Source: JAWVZH01 sp033722295 (GTDB taxonomy: Bacteria > Bacteroidota > Bacteroidia > Chitinophagales > Saprospiraceae). Taken from it: a stretch of DNA of 56,201 nt. The stretch covers positions 1 to 56,201 of the forward strand of contig JAWVZH010000004.1 in assembly GCA_033722295.1 (NCBI GenBank). Direction: 5' to 3'. Shown here in pieces: positions 8,559-16,933 of this stretch (positions within the stretch are counted from its first letter, which is position 1; each line of letters starts with the position of its first letter). The notes beneath the pieces were generated by a model. The model did no database searches. It was given only the letters and a program-made list of their open reading frames with translations, and had not been told where the DNA came from. Made by a program: the position numbers and the translations under genes.

Positions 8559-10646
8559 ATGACTGAATACATGAAATCAAACTCACTTTTATCACAGTTG
8601 GAAGGATTAGAAGAGCCTCTCGCCCCAAGAGAGGATACCGTTCATACAATTCATGAGGATGACCGGGAGGACCCTTATTACTGGCTAAAGAACAGAGGGG
8701 AACAAAGGGTCATAGATTATCTCAATAAAGAGAATACCTACAGAGAAAAGGCGATGGCCCATCTGGCTGACTTTCAGGATGACCTATATACTGAAATGAA
8801 AAGCCGGATAAAAGAAGATGATGAAACCGTACCCTATTTCAAAAATGGATATTTCTATCTGAGACGATACAAAAGTGGTAAGGAATATCCTGTTTACAGC
8901 AGAAAGAAAGGATCTCTGGACGCCGAGGAAGAGGTCATGTTAGATGTTAATAGGCTTGCTGAGTCATTCAGCTATTATGCCATCGGTGGACGGTCGGTGA
9001 GCCCCAATAATAATATTCTGGCCTTTGGAGAGGATACCCTGAGCAGAAGGATCTACAAGATAAGGTTCAAAGATCTGAGTACAGGTAATTTCCTGGATGA
9101 TGAAATTCCCAATACTACCGGAAAGGCGGTTTGGGCCAATGACAACAGGACTGTATTCTATTCGGTAAAAGATGAAACACTTCGAAGTTACAAGATCTTC
9201 AGGCATGTATTGGGCACTCCTGTTTCCGAGGACGCGGAGGTATATCATGAAAAAGACCCAACCTTTCGCTGCTTTGTCTCAAAATCGAAGAGTGAAAGGT
9301 TCCTGATCATAAGTTCACATCAGACGATCACTACGGAATACCGCTATCTCGACGCCAACGATCCCTCAGGAGAATTTCAGCTCTTTCATCCCCGAGAAAG
9401 AGATCATATCTATCACATAGCGCATTTTGACGATCACTGGTATATCAGGAGCAACTGGAATGCCCCCAATTTTAAATTGATGAAGACCGATCTTCATCAG
9501 ACTAATAAGGCGTACTGGTCTGAATTTATCACTCACCGCAAGGACGTATTGCTCGAAGGCACTGAGATATTCAAAGAGTTCATTGTACTTTCAGAACGGT
9601 TTCAGGGCACAACTCGTGTGCGAGTGAAGGCTTGGACAGGGCAAGATCATATCATCGACTTCAACGAAGAAGCCTATATGGCTTACCCCTCTGTAAATTA
9701 TGAATACGACACACCATGGGTCCGACTTTTCTATACCTCTCTGACCACACCCCGGTCGGTGATCGATTATAATATGGAAACGAACGAGAAGGTCCTGAAA
9801 AAGGAGCAGGAGGTCCTTGGAGATTTTTCGAAAGAAGACTATGTATCTGAGAGGCAGATGGTAAAGACCAGGGACGGCCAATTGGTACCAGTAAGCATCG
9901 TATATCACAAGGACTACAGAAAGAATGGAACTTGCCCATTATTACTATATGGGTATGGTTCCTATGGCGCGAGTATGGATCCCTACTTCTCCTCTATTCG
10001 CTTGTCCCTGCTCGATCGTGGTTTTGCATTTGCCATAGCTCATATAAGAGGTGGCCAGGAGATGGGAAGACATTGGTACGAAGAAGGCAAACTCCTGAAG
10101 AAGAAAAATACTTTTTATGATTTTATAGACTGTGGAAAGTATCTGATAGATGATAAATATTGTGCACCGGATCAGCTTTACGCAATGGGGGGATCGGCTG
10201 GTGGCCTGCTCATGGGTGCAGTGATAAATGAAGAACCCGAAATGTGGGCAGGTGTGGTGGCAGCGGTTCCATTTGTCGACGTTATCACGACCATGCTTGA
10301 CGAATCCATTCCTCTGACCACTGGCGAATATGACGAATGGGGGAATCCAAGAGAAAAACTATATTACGACTATATGAAGACCTACTCTCCCTACGATAAC
10401 GTGTCTGAGATCGACTACCCACCTCTGCTGGTTACTACAGGATATCACGATTCGCAAGTTCAATACTGGGAACCGGCAAAATGGGTAGCCAAAATGAGAG
10501 TAATGAGAACCAATAAGGCTCCGCTTTTGCTTTACTGTAACATGGAAACAGGTCATGGTGGTGCCTCTGGGAGATTTGAGCAACTTAAGGAAATTGCCAT
10601 GGAGTATGCTTTTCTGCTCGATCTGGCAGGTAAAACTGACAATTGA
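8559..10646 (+). CDS. ptrB: Oligopeptidase B-like serine peptidase (S9A family)
   Basis: 695 residues, usual for oligopeptidase B, which cleaves short peptides after basic residues. The N-terminal two thirds (about 30-420) form the expected beta-propeller that limits substrate size; the alpha/beta-hydrolase domain follows. Catalytic Ser546 is in GGSAGG, Asp631 in GYHDSQV and His666 in TGHGG. YGYGSYG (about 464-470) is the conserved oxyanion-region motif. No signal peptide is seen, so the enzyme is likely cytoplasmic. Its TGA overlaps the ATG of the thioesterase gene by one base, so the two are co-transcribed and probably translationally coupled. An in-frame ATG five codons later is a possible alternative start. 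Confidence 0.9.
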   Translation: MTEYMKSNSLLSQLEGLEEPLAPREDTVHTIHEDDREDPYYWLKNRGEQRVIDYLNKENTYREKAMAHLADFQDDLYTEMKSRIKEDDETVPYFKNGYFYLRRYKSGKEYPVYSRKKGSLDAEEEVMLDVNRLAESFSYYAIGGRSVSPNNNILAFGEDTLSRRIYKIRFKDLSTGNFLDDEIPNTTGKAVWANDNRTVFYSVKDETLRSYKIFRHVLGTPVSEDAEVYHEKDPTFRCFVSKSKSERFLIISSHQTITTEYRYLDANDPSGEFQLFHPRERDHIYHIAHFDDHWYIRSNWNAPNFKLMKTDLHQTNKAYWSEFITHRKDVLLEGTEIFKEFIVLSERFQGTTRVRVKAWTGQDHIIDFNEEAYMAYPSVNYEYDTPWVRLFYTSLTTPRSVIDYNMETNEKVLKKEQEVLGDFSKEDYVSERQMVKTRDGQLVPVSIVYHKDYRKNGTCPLLLYGYGSYGASMDPYFSSIRLSLLDRGFAFAIAHIRGGQEMGRHWYEEGKLLKKKNTFYDFIDCGKYLIDDKYCAPDQLYAMGGSAGGLLMGAVINEEPEMWAGVVAAVPFVDVITTMLDESIPLTTGEYDEWGNPREKLYYDYMKTYSPYDNVSEIDYPPLLVTTGYHDSQVQYWEPAKWVAKMRVMRTNKAPLLLYCNMETGHGGASGRFEQLKEIAMEYAFLLDLAGKTDN

Positions 10647-11146
10647 TGGATATAGACAAGATCCGAACTAGATCAAAACATCTGGTAAGATTTGCAGACT
10701 GCGATCCAATGGGACATCTGTATAATGCCCGCTATCTGGATTACTTCATGCACGCCAGGGAGGATCAACTGAGAGATATCCACAATTTCGATATCTACGA
10801 TTACACTCGCCGCACCGGGAATGCCTGGGTCGTGGTCAAGAATCAGATTTCTTATCTCAATGAGGCCAGGCTCATGGAGGAAGTGGTGATTCAATCAAGG
10901 TTGATCAAATTAACGGATATAACCGCTCACGTCGAGATGTTGATGTTCGATAAAGACGTCCAGCACGTGAAGAGCTTGCTGTGGGTTGAATTCATCCATG
11001 TCAACATCCAAAAGAGAAAAGTAGAACCCCATGGCAAGGAACTGAACGACCTGTTCCTACCGTTGTTAGATACAGTGGAAGAAACAAGTTTTGACCGCCG
11101 TAGTGAATACATGCGAAAGTGGGAACCTTCGATGGGAACAGTATAA
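10646..11146 (+). CDS. Hotdog-fold acyl-CoA thioesterase-like protein
   Basis: 166 residues from the ATG at 10646, which overlaps the upstream stop (TGATG). A TTG one codon earlier is less likely. The segment VRFADCDPMGHLYNARYLDYF (about residues 15-35) is the 4HBT active-site region: the Asp before PMGH and the following Asn are the catalytic-type residues seen in 4-hydroxybenzoyl-CoA thioesterase and YbgC relatives. Such enzymes release free acids from acyl-CoA or acyl-ACP in the cytoplasm. The acyl group is not predictable. Its pairing with an oligopeptidase is not one I recognise as functional and may simply be shared transcription. Confidence 0.82.
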   Translation: MDIDKIRTRSKHLVRFADCDPMGHLYNARYLDYFMHAREDQLRDIHNFDIYDYTRRTGNAWVVVKNQISYLNEARLMEEVVIQSRLIKLTDITAHVEMLMFDKDVQHVKSLLWVEFIHVNIQKRKVEPHGKELNDLFLPLLDTVEETSFDRRSEYMRKWEPSMGTV

Positions 11147-11191
11147 CGCAAGTTGTTCACTGAATAACATATGGCGGATTTTTATAATCCT

Positions 11192-11221
11192 TATATTTAC
11201 AGGTCTGAACAATATAGACCT
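11192..11221 (+). promoter_or_regulatory. Possible -7 box and 5' hairpin before the TonB-like gene
   Basis: TATATTTA (11192-11199) is a one-mismatch -7 box. Directly after it AGGTCT (11201-11206) can pair with AGACCT (11216-11221), so the predicted transcript would begin with a small hairpin. No convincing TTG -33 element precedes it. Confidence 0.25.
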
Positions 11222-11256
11222 ATTGGATATTCGTTTCAAAAAGGAAATCACGATCA

Positions 11257-12240
11257 ATGTCATTTAACCAAAAGGAACTTAAGGACGAGAAAAAGAACAG
11301 GCGTAAGGGCATTTTCTACAGTGTTACCTTACACAGCCTTTTACTTTTATTAGCGATTTTGCCCTTTCTGGATCCACCTGCTGACATTGATAAGAATTTC
11401 GCCATCGTTGTGGAATTTGAAAAGCCTATCGTGAGATCCGGCAGTCAAAGCAAAGCCTCTGCAGCATCCAGTAGTAGCGATGCAGCAGCCAATCAGGGTC
11501 AGGATGAGCCCAAGCCTCAAAGAAATGTACAGGAGGTCAAGAGGCTTAATAACACCGAGGTAAAGCCTACTACAAGTCCTGTCGAAGAAGTGATCACGGC
11601 ACCTGATATTACAGCTCCCAAATTCCCCGAACCTGTAGAATCGCCACAGAGACTGGAAACAAGAACTCCAAATACCACACCGGCCAGTCAATCGGAGACC
11701 GATGCTTCTATCGATGACTTTTTGCCGGTTCTGGACAAGATCATTGAAGAAGAGCAAACCGCCAATGGTTCCGGAGCATTAGGTGACAGTGAAGTGGACC
11801 CGAATGCAAGTGGCGGCGGAGGTGATGGAGGAGCCGGCTCTGGAAAGGAGGATAATGATGGTCAGGCGAGTGGTAGCGGAACCGGAGATAACAGATTGCC
11901 TCCCGGTGCATATGGGGACGGTGGAACTTCCGGGATCGGGGACGCTGGCTTTGATGGAGAAGGTCCCCTCCGAAGACGGGTAAAGATTCGACCGGATTGT
12001 GCCCATTTGGCATATACTGACGCCAAGATAGTACTAGACCTGTGTATCAATAGAGCAGGTGATGTAACTTATAGTAAGTACAATCTCAGAATGTCCTCTA
12101 TCAAGGATCGCAAATACGCACGGGACATTACGAATTGCTTCAGGGACATCGTTTTCGAATCAGACTTTACAGCTCCCTCAAAAGAGTGTGGCACATATTC
12201 GTACAAATTCATTCACGAAGGCAGTCACGAAGAGAAGTAG
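11257..12240 (+). CDS. TonB-like energy transducer
   Basis: 327 residues. A basic N-terminus (about 1-20) leads into one hydrophobic helix (about 21-42), then a long low-complexity linker: Ser/Ala/Pro/Glu-rich to about 165, then Gly/Ser/Asp-rich to about 230. The last hundred residues resemble a TonB C-terminal domain: R-P-D-C-A, then KIVLDLCINRAGDVT. Proteins of this shape carry proton-motive energy from ExbB/ExbD to outer-membrane receptors. Two things are unusual: no exbB or exbD adjoins it, and the C-terminal domain carries four cysteines, which could form disulfides in the periplasm. The linker is not the Pro-Lys type of classical TonB. Calling it TonB-like is reasonable; proof of function is not available from sequence. 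Confidence 0.65.
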   Translation: MSFNQKELKDEKKNRRKGIFYSVTLHSLLLLLAILPFLDPPADIDKNFAIVVEFEKPIVRSGSQSKASAASSSSDAAANQGQDEPKPQRNVQEVKRLNNTEVKPTTSPVEEVITAPDITAPKFPEPVESPQRLETRTPNTTPASQSETDASIDDFLPVLDKIIEEEQTANGSGALGDSEVDPNASGGGGDGGAGSGKEDNDGQASGSGTGDNRLPPGAYGDGGTSGIGDAGFDGEGPLRRRVKIRPDCAHLAYTDAKIVLDLCINRAGDVTYSKYNLRMSSIKDRKYARDITNCFRDIVFESDFTAPSKECGTYSYKFIHEGSHEEK

Positions 12241-12301
12241 GTTGACCTCGCAAGTGGGTACTAGATTCCCACACCTGAAATAGATGAGATCGTTTATCGG
12301 A

Positions 12302-13309
12302 TCAGTAGGTCATCATCCTTAATACCATTTCCCTGACCAGCTCCATGGGCGGTGTGGAACGGTTGACGACGCCCTTGATCCTGAGGTCGTATTCGGAGAG
12401 CAGTTCCAGTGCTGAGAGCACTTTGCGCCCGTTCCAGAAGCGAATGGCCTGTCTGTATTCCCTTAGAAAATAAGCCGACGACAGATTGAGTTTTCTTTGA
12501 AGCACCTTATCCGGCGCCGTACGGTTCATACCTACCGTCAGTAGCCGATTGAAGTAATTATATAATGATCCTACAATGAGGACTGGAGGCGCTTCCTTTT
12601 CATTTTTTGAAAAATAGTCGACGATGGTCATTGCTTTGCCCAGATCTCCATTACTCATAGCTTTTTGAAGCTCAAACACATTATACTGGCGACTGATACC
12701 GATGTATTGCTCTACCAGAGCATGTGTGACCACCCCATCTTCCGGCAAGTTGGTCTTTAGCTTGTCCACCTCCTTTTCGATCTTTTCCAGATCATTTCCA
12801 AGATGTTCAGCCAACAGTGCTGTTACGCCGGATTCATATTTGATCTTTCGAGAGGCCAAAAGCTTGGCGATCCAGCCTTCTACCTGGTTGTCGTACAGCG
12901 GCTTGCTCTCAAAAACGATGGCACTTGATGATTTCAGGGTTTTGGCAAAACTGGTCCTGCCATCCAGCTTTTTGTGCTTGTGAGCAATGACCAGGATCGT
13001 AGTAGGTGTAGGCTTCTGGACGTAAGGCAGGAGTTTCTCGAGGTCACGCATGTACTGTGCTTCCTTAATCACCACCACCCTTCTTTCAGCCATCATCGGA
13101 TACTGCTGACATATATCCAGGACGTTCTTGAATCCTATATCCTTGCCGTACAGCACTTCCTGATTGAAAGCCTTTTCAGATTCGGTCAACACGCTCTGCT
13201 CAACCGTGGTCGTGATCTTATCTATATAGTATGGCTCCTGGCCGTGAAGAAAGTACACGGGTGCGAACTCTTTAGCACGTAATTGTTGAACAATCTCCTG
13301 GTAGGTCAT
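12302..13309 (-). CDS. holA: DNA polymerase III delta subunit
   Basis: 335 residues, close to the usual 330-345. The delta subunit is the wrench of the clamp loader that opens the sliding clamp. The N-terminal PVYFLHGQEPYYIDKI (about 18-33) is the hallmark of bacterial HolA and is followed by the EVLYGKD and RRVVVIKEAQ strands of the AAA+-like domain I. The middle (about 205-330) is helical, with LNLSSAYFLREYRQA and a terminal helix rich in Arg/Met, as in the family. The start ATG (complement of 13307-13309) is clear. It converges with the TonB-like gene; between them GTGGG and CCCAC around 12254-12272 form only a weak hairpin. Divergent from surE with a 124-base spacer. Confidence 0.9.
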   Translation of the reverse strand: MTYQEIVQQLRAKEFAPVYFLHGQEPYYIDKITTTVEQSVLTESEKAFNQEVLYGKDIGFKNVLDICQQYPMMAERRVVVIKEAQYMRDLEKLLPYVQKPTPTTILVIAHKHKKLDGRTSFAKTLKSSSAIVFESKPLYDNQVEGWIAKLLASRKIKYESGVTALLAEHLGNDLEKIEKEVDKLKTNLPEDGVVTHALVEQYIGISRQYNVFELQKAMSNGDLGKAMTIVDYFSKNEKEAPPVLIVGSLYNYFNRLLTVGMNRTAPDKVLQRKLNLSSAYFLREYRQAIRFWNGRKVLSALELLSEYDLRIKGVVNRSTPPMELVREMVLRMMTY

Positions 13310-13415
13310 GATATAAAATTAAATGACGCATTGATCTGATGCGAATTTGCGTTATATCATCGATAAATTATACTTCCTCATGGTTGTAATATTTAATTTC
13401 AATTTTTGAAATAGG

Positions 13416-13423
13416 TACTTTTG
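13416..13423 (+). promoter_or_regulatory. -7 box of surE operon
   Basis: TACTTTTG matches the Bacteroidota -7 consensus exactly. It ends ten bases before the surE ATG at 13434, so the leader would be only a few bases long. I could not find a TTG at the normal upstream spacing. Confidence 0.45.
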
Positions 13424-13433
13424 TGCCTCTAAT

Positions 13434-14207
13434 ATGAAGAAGAAGCCTCTCATTCTTGTTACCAACGACGATGGAACCTTTGCTCCGGGCATTGCAGCGC
13501 TGGTAGAGGTGGCACAAAAGCACGGGGATGTTGTCGTTGTCGCTCCTGACAGCCCTCAGTCTGCGAAAGGCCATGCAATAACCATTTCGGATCCGATACG
13601 GCTGAAGGCCATTGATCATTTTGGAGATATCGAAGCTTATGCGTGTTCAGGCACTCCGGTAGATTGCGTCAAGCTGGCAAAGAATGTAGTATTCAAGGAC
13701 AGAAACATAGATCTGTGCGTATCCGGCATCAACCACGGGTCAAATGCTTCGATAAATATTATATACTCAGGCACGCTTTCGGCAGCCATGGAGGCCTCTA
13801 TTGAAGGAATTCCATCGATCGGCTTTTCCCTTCTTGACTACAGTTTTGAAGCCGATATGAGCGGATCCAAGGTCTATGCGGACAAGGTGATAGGTGAAAT
13901 GCTGAAAAATGGCATGGGCAAGGGTAATCTGCTCAATGTCAATATTCCGAAATTGCCTGCAGATCAGATAAAGGGCATTCGTGTCTGCCGACAGGGAGAG
14001 GGATACTGGAATGAGAACTTTAAAGAAGCACTTGATCCACGAGGACAGAAATATTATTGGTTGACAGGTGAATTCGGAGGAGAGTTCGAAAACCCGGAGA
14101 CAGATCTATATGCGCTGGACAACGGTTACGTCTCCGTGGTTCCCTCCAGTCATGACCTTACCAATTATCATGCTCTAAAGGCACTAAAATCATTGGAAGA
14201 TGCTTAA
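13434..14207 (+). CDS. surE: 5'/3'-nucleotidase SurE
   Basis: 257 residues, normal for SurE, a metal-dependent nucleotidase acting on nucleoside monophosphates and short polyphosphates in the cytoplasm. The N-terminal LVTNDDGTFAPGI carries the two metal-binding aspartates; the SPQSAKGHAIT loop, the GTPVDCVKL segment and SGINHGSNASINIIYSGTLSAAMEA are all SurE signatures. The last eight bases overlap the next gene, which starts with ATG at 14200. SurE followed by a small membrane protein and lpxB is an arrangement I know from Bacteroidota, so this looks like a conserved operon that begins here. The -7 box ten bases upstream supports this as the first gene. Confidence 0.95.
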   Translation: MKKKPLILVTNDDGTFAPGIAALVEVAQKHGDVVVVAPDSPQSAKGHAITISDPIRLKAIDHFGDIEAYACSGTPVDCVKLAKNVVFKDRNIDLCVSGINHGSNASINIIYSGTLSAAMEASIEGIPSIGFSLLDYSFEADMSGSKVYADKVIGEMLKNGMGKGNLLNVNIPKLPADQIKGIRVCRQGEGYWNENFKEALDPRGQKYYWLTGEFGGEFENPETDLYALDNGYVSVVPSSHDLTNYHALKALKSLEDA

Positions 14208-14499
14208 TAAAGATCACGTATGGATCGGTATGGTTTTTGGACTTCTGGTACCGTTTGTGGCTTACGGCATCATATTATTCATTTATGATCAGCTGGATGC
14301 AGCAGGTATAACGGACAGCTCCGGAATGGGACAATTTTACCGGGAACGGACGGTAGGCCTTCTGGCCATAGCGGCCAACATCATACCCATCAATATCTTT
14401 AAAAGAAGATACCAGATCAATAATATGAGAGGCGTACTGATCGCAACCATGATATATGTGGTCATTTGGGTTATACGCTATTATGCCTATATCGGATAG
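14200..14499 (+). CDS. Small membrane protein between surE and lpxB
   Basis: 99 residues. Hydrophobic segments lie at about 9-28, 50-65 and 78-95, so three membrane helices are likely, separated by a short acidic loop (near residues 30-45) and the basic turn FKRRYQINN. It overlaps surE by eight bases and ends two bases before lpxB, which fixes it firmly inside the operon. I do not recognise a named family, although small membrane proteins in this position recur in Bacteroidota. A role in envelope or lipid A biology would be guilt by association only. Confidence 0.75.
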   Translation: MLNKDHVWIGMVFGLLVPFVAYGIILFIYDQLDAAGITDSSGMGQFYRERTVGLLAIAANIIPINIFKRRYQINNMRGVLIATMIYVVIWVIRYYAYIG

Positions 14500-14501
14500 A
14501 T

Positions 14502-15614
14502 ATGAAACTTTACATCATTGCAGGTGAAGCTTCGGGCGATCTACACGGTGCGGCTCTTATGTCAGCCATTACGGCCAAAGCATCATCCATACACTTCAGG
14601 TATTGGGGTGGCAATGAAATGAAAAAGATATCGGGCACTCCTGTCAAACATATAAGGGACCTCTCATTCATGGGTTTTACCGAGGTCATTCGTCACCTGC
14701 CCACTATTCTGGGTAATTTCAGATTTGCCAAACGAGACATTGAAGAGTATCGTCCTGATGCTTTGATCCTGATCGATTATCCCGGGTTTAATCTGAGAAT
14801 GGCAAAGTGGGCCAGAAAGAAGGGCTACAAGGTGATATACTATATCTCTCCTCAACTTTGGGCATGGAACCAGTCCAGAGCCGAGAAGATCAGGAAATAT
14901 GTCGATCTTATGCTTGTCATTTTGCCCTTTGAAAAGCGTTTTTACGAAGACCGGCAGATCAATGCTCACTATGTCGGTCATCCTTTGGCTGAAAGATTGA
15001 TAGACCTGCCTTCTGATCCTGGGTTTCGTACGAGAAATGAGCTGGACGGGCGTAAGATAATCGCTTTACTGCCCGGCAGTCGCAAACAGGAGATCGCTGC
15101 TATGCTTCCAACGATGCTAAGGTCACAGTGGCCGGAGGAATATCAGTGTGTCATTGCTGCTGCGCCATCCCAGGATAAAGAATTTTATCAGAATTACCTG
15201 AAGGGACTTAAGGATATCCGAATAATATTTGGACAGACCTATCAGGTACTGAAACATGCTCATGCGGCTATTGTCACGTCGGGAACAGCCACCCTGGAAA
15301 CCGGTCTATTGAAGGTGCCCCAGGTAGTATGCTATAAAGGAAGTTGGCTGTCATACAACATCGCCCGTCGCCTGATCAAAGTAAAATATATCAGCCTCGT
15401 GAATCTGATATTGAACAGATCACTGGTTCCGGAATTGATCCAGTCGGATTTCAATGCCGGTAATTTGACCAAAAACCTGGAGGATATACTGGAAGGCCCA
15501 AAAAGGCAGACTATTTTAAAGGGATATATGGAGCTCCACGAAAAACTGTCCGATAAAAAGGCAAGTGAATCTGCGGCTCAACTGATATTAGACCACATCC
15601 AGTCAAATGCCTGA
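14502..15614 (+). CDS. lpxB: Lipid-A-disaccharide synthase
   Basis: 370 residues from the ATG at 14502, two bases after the stop of the previous gene. A longer frame from TTG at 14466 would add twelve residues unlike the family, so the ATG is preferred. LpxB joins UDP-2,3-diacylglucosamine to lipid X to form the lipid A disaccharide, at the inner face of the inner membrane. Visible family marks are MKLYIIAGEASGDLHGA at the N-terminus, DYPGFNLRMAKWARKKG, YYISPQLWAWNQSR, VGHPLAE, LLPGSRKQEI and the TSGTATLETGLL donor-binding loop. Its presence shows the organism makes lipopolysaccharide. The last eight bases overlap the next gene. Confidence 0.96.
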   Translation: MKLYIIAGEASGDLHGAALMSAITAKASSIHFRYWGGNEMKKISGTPVKHIRDLSFMGFTEVIRHLPTILGNFRFAKRDIEEYRPDALILIDYPGFNLRMAKWARKKGYKVIYYISPQLWAWNQSRAEKIRKYVDLMLVILPFEKRFYEDRQINAHYVGHPLAERLIDLPSDPGFRTRNELDGRKIIALLPGSRKQEIAAMLPTMLRSQWPEEYQCVIAAAPSQDKEFYQNYLKGLKDIRIIFGQTYQVLKHAHAAIVTSGTATLETGLLKVPQVVCYKGSWLSYNIARRLIKVKYISLVNLILNRSLVPELIQSDFNAGNLTKNLEDILEGPKRQTILKGYMELHEKLSDKKASESAAQLILDHIQSNA

Positions 15615-16233
15615 CCTAAATCAACTGAGGACGAGTTCTCTTAAAGGACGTGCGCGTAGCATGAAGATGAAATTTTCTGAGGAAGATGAATTCGGACTTC
15701 GTCGATTATTGAAGGGTTTTCAGCTGTTTCGCCGCGGCAGACGAAGAAAGATCGAGAACATAATGCATCACAGCACTTTTGATCGAAAGACATTTGTATT
15801 TGACTATACTTATGTGACCGGCAAGAACAACAGCAACAAATATCACAGGCAATCTGTCATGTTCCTCAATTCCAAAAACCTGGGTCTTCCACAGTTCTCA
15901 ATGAAACCGGAGAACCTGTGGCATCAACTCACTGACTGGCTGAGGATCACAAGCGATATTGATTTCGAAAGTCATCCTGATTTTTCTGAAAAGTATTTCC
16001 TTACATCTGAAAACGAACAACTTATCAGATACCTTTTTGACAAAGATGTACTCGACTTTTTTACGGTGCAGAAGAACTGGTATGTGGAAGGCGTTAATTA
16101 TTATCTCATCATATACAGCCTTAACGAGAGATTGCACCCGAAGATCATCGAATCATTTGTGAATATGGGCAACAAACTATATGAATTGCTCAGGGTGCAT
16201 CCTGAGTGGATGAAGCTGGATCATCCTTTATAG
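15607..16233 (+). CDS. Conserved-looking protein of unknown function after lpxB
   Basis: 208 residues, overlapping lpxB by eight bases. The N-terminal third is strongly basic (a KGRARSMKMK stretch, then FRRGRRRKIENIM), followed by FVFDYTYVTG and a series of aromatic-rich strands (for example FFTVQKNWYVEGVNYYLI). No signal peptide and no clear membrane helix. The pattern is reminiscent of a peripheral protein that could contact acidic lipid, but that is speculation. The 3' end overlaps truB on the other strand by 44 bases, a tail-to-tail overlap. I do not recognise a family. Operon position ties it to surE and lpxB. Confidence 0.75.
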   Translation: MPDLNQLRTSSLKGRARSMKMKFSEEDEFGLRRLLKGFQLFRRGRRRKIENIMHHSTFDRKTFVFDYTYVTGKNNSNKYHRQSVMFLNSKNLGLPQFSMKPENLWHQLTDWLRITSDIDFESHPDFSEKYFLTSENEQLIRYLFDKDVLDFFTVQKNWYVEGVNYYLIIYSLNERLHPKIIESFVNMGNKLYELLRVHPEWMKLDHPL

Positions 16234-16933
16234 CGCTCACGAGCTCATCCAGTTGCCATGCATCCTTAATATTGTACGGGCCGACACGCGTCCGATGCAG
16301 AGATGTAAGGTAGGCTCCAACACCCAGCTTCTGACCCAGATCATGGACGAGTGATCTGATGTAGGTACCTTTCGAGCATGAAACCTTAAATGACAATACT
16401 GGCCACTTGTCATGGGTTATGTCAAAATCATATATGTTCACGAGCCTACCTTTGATCTCCACTTTCTTACCCGCCCTGGCAGCCTTGTAGGCTCTCTGGC
16501 CATCAACTTTAACTGCTGAGAACTGCGGAGGGACCTGCTCTATTTCTCCTGTGAACATTTCGGCAGTTGATCTGACCCGATCGAGAGTCAGGTCCGAAGT
16601 ATCCTTGTGATCTTCTTCAGGCATCTCGGCATCATAGGTCGGTGTTGTAGCTCCCAGTTTTAATGTACCGGTATATGTCTTGTCAAGACCCTGGAGTTCG
16701 GTGAGCCACTTGGTCCCTTTACCGACACCAATTAGTACAAGACCCGTGGCTAGAGGATCAAGTGTGCCAGCATGACCAACTTTGATCTTTTTAATGCCGA
16801 GGCGATGACTTATGGCAAAACGTATCTTGGAAACCACATTGAAGGATGTCCATCCCAGAGGTTTGTCAACCAGGATCAACTGTCCCCCTGTAAAATCCGT
16901 TCGATCATCGATTTGCTTCAATATACTGATCAT
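16190..16933 (-). CDS. truB: tRNA pseudouridine-55 synthase
   Basis: 247 residues from the ATG at 16933, which overlaps the uppP stop as ATGA. A longer frame from 16975 would add fourteen residues unlike the family and lie inside uppP. TruB converts U55 of the tRNA T-loop to pseudouridine. The catalytic Asp is in GHAGTLDPLATG; LVDKPLGWTSF, the YTGTLKLGATTPTYDAE segment and SKGTYIRSLVHDLG are all family hallmarks. It is the bacterial form without a large C-terminal PUA extension. It is the last gene of the ftsX-DUF3098-uppP-truB run, and the reading overlap suggests coupled translation with uppP. Confidence 0.95.
   Translation of the reverse strand: MISILKQIDDRTDFTGGQLILVDKPLGWTSFNVVSKIRFAISHRLGIKKIKVGHAGTLDPLATGLVLIGVGKGTKWLTELQGLDKTYTGTLKLGATTPTYDAEMPEEDHKDTSDLTLDRVRSTAEMFTGEIEQVPPQFSAVKVDGQRAYKAARAGKKVEIKGRLVNIYDFDITHDKWPVLSFKVSCSKGTYIRSLVHDLGQKLGVGAYLTSLHRTRVGPYNIKDAWQLDELVSAIKDDPASSTQDAP

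Noticed and set aside
12254..12272. GTGGG/CCCAC hairpin between the TonB-like gene and holA as a terminator
   Set aside because: Only five base pairs and no T-run on either strand.
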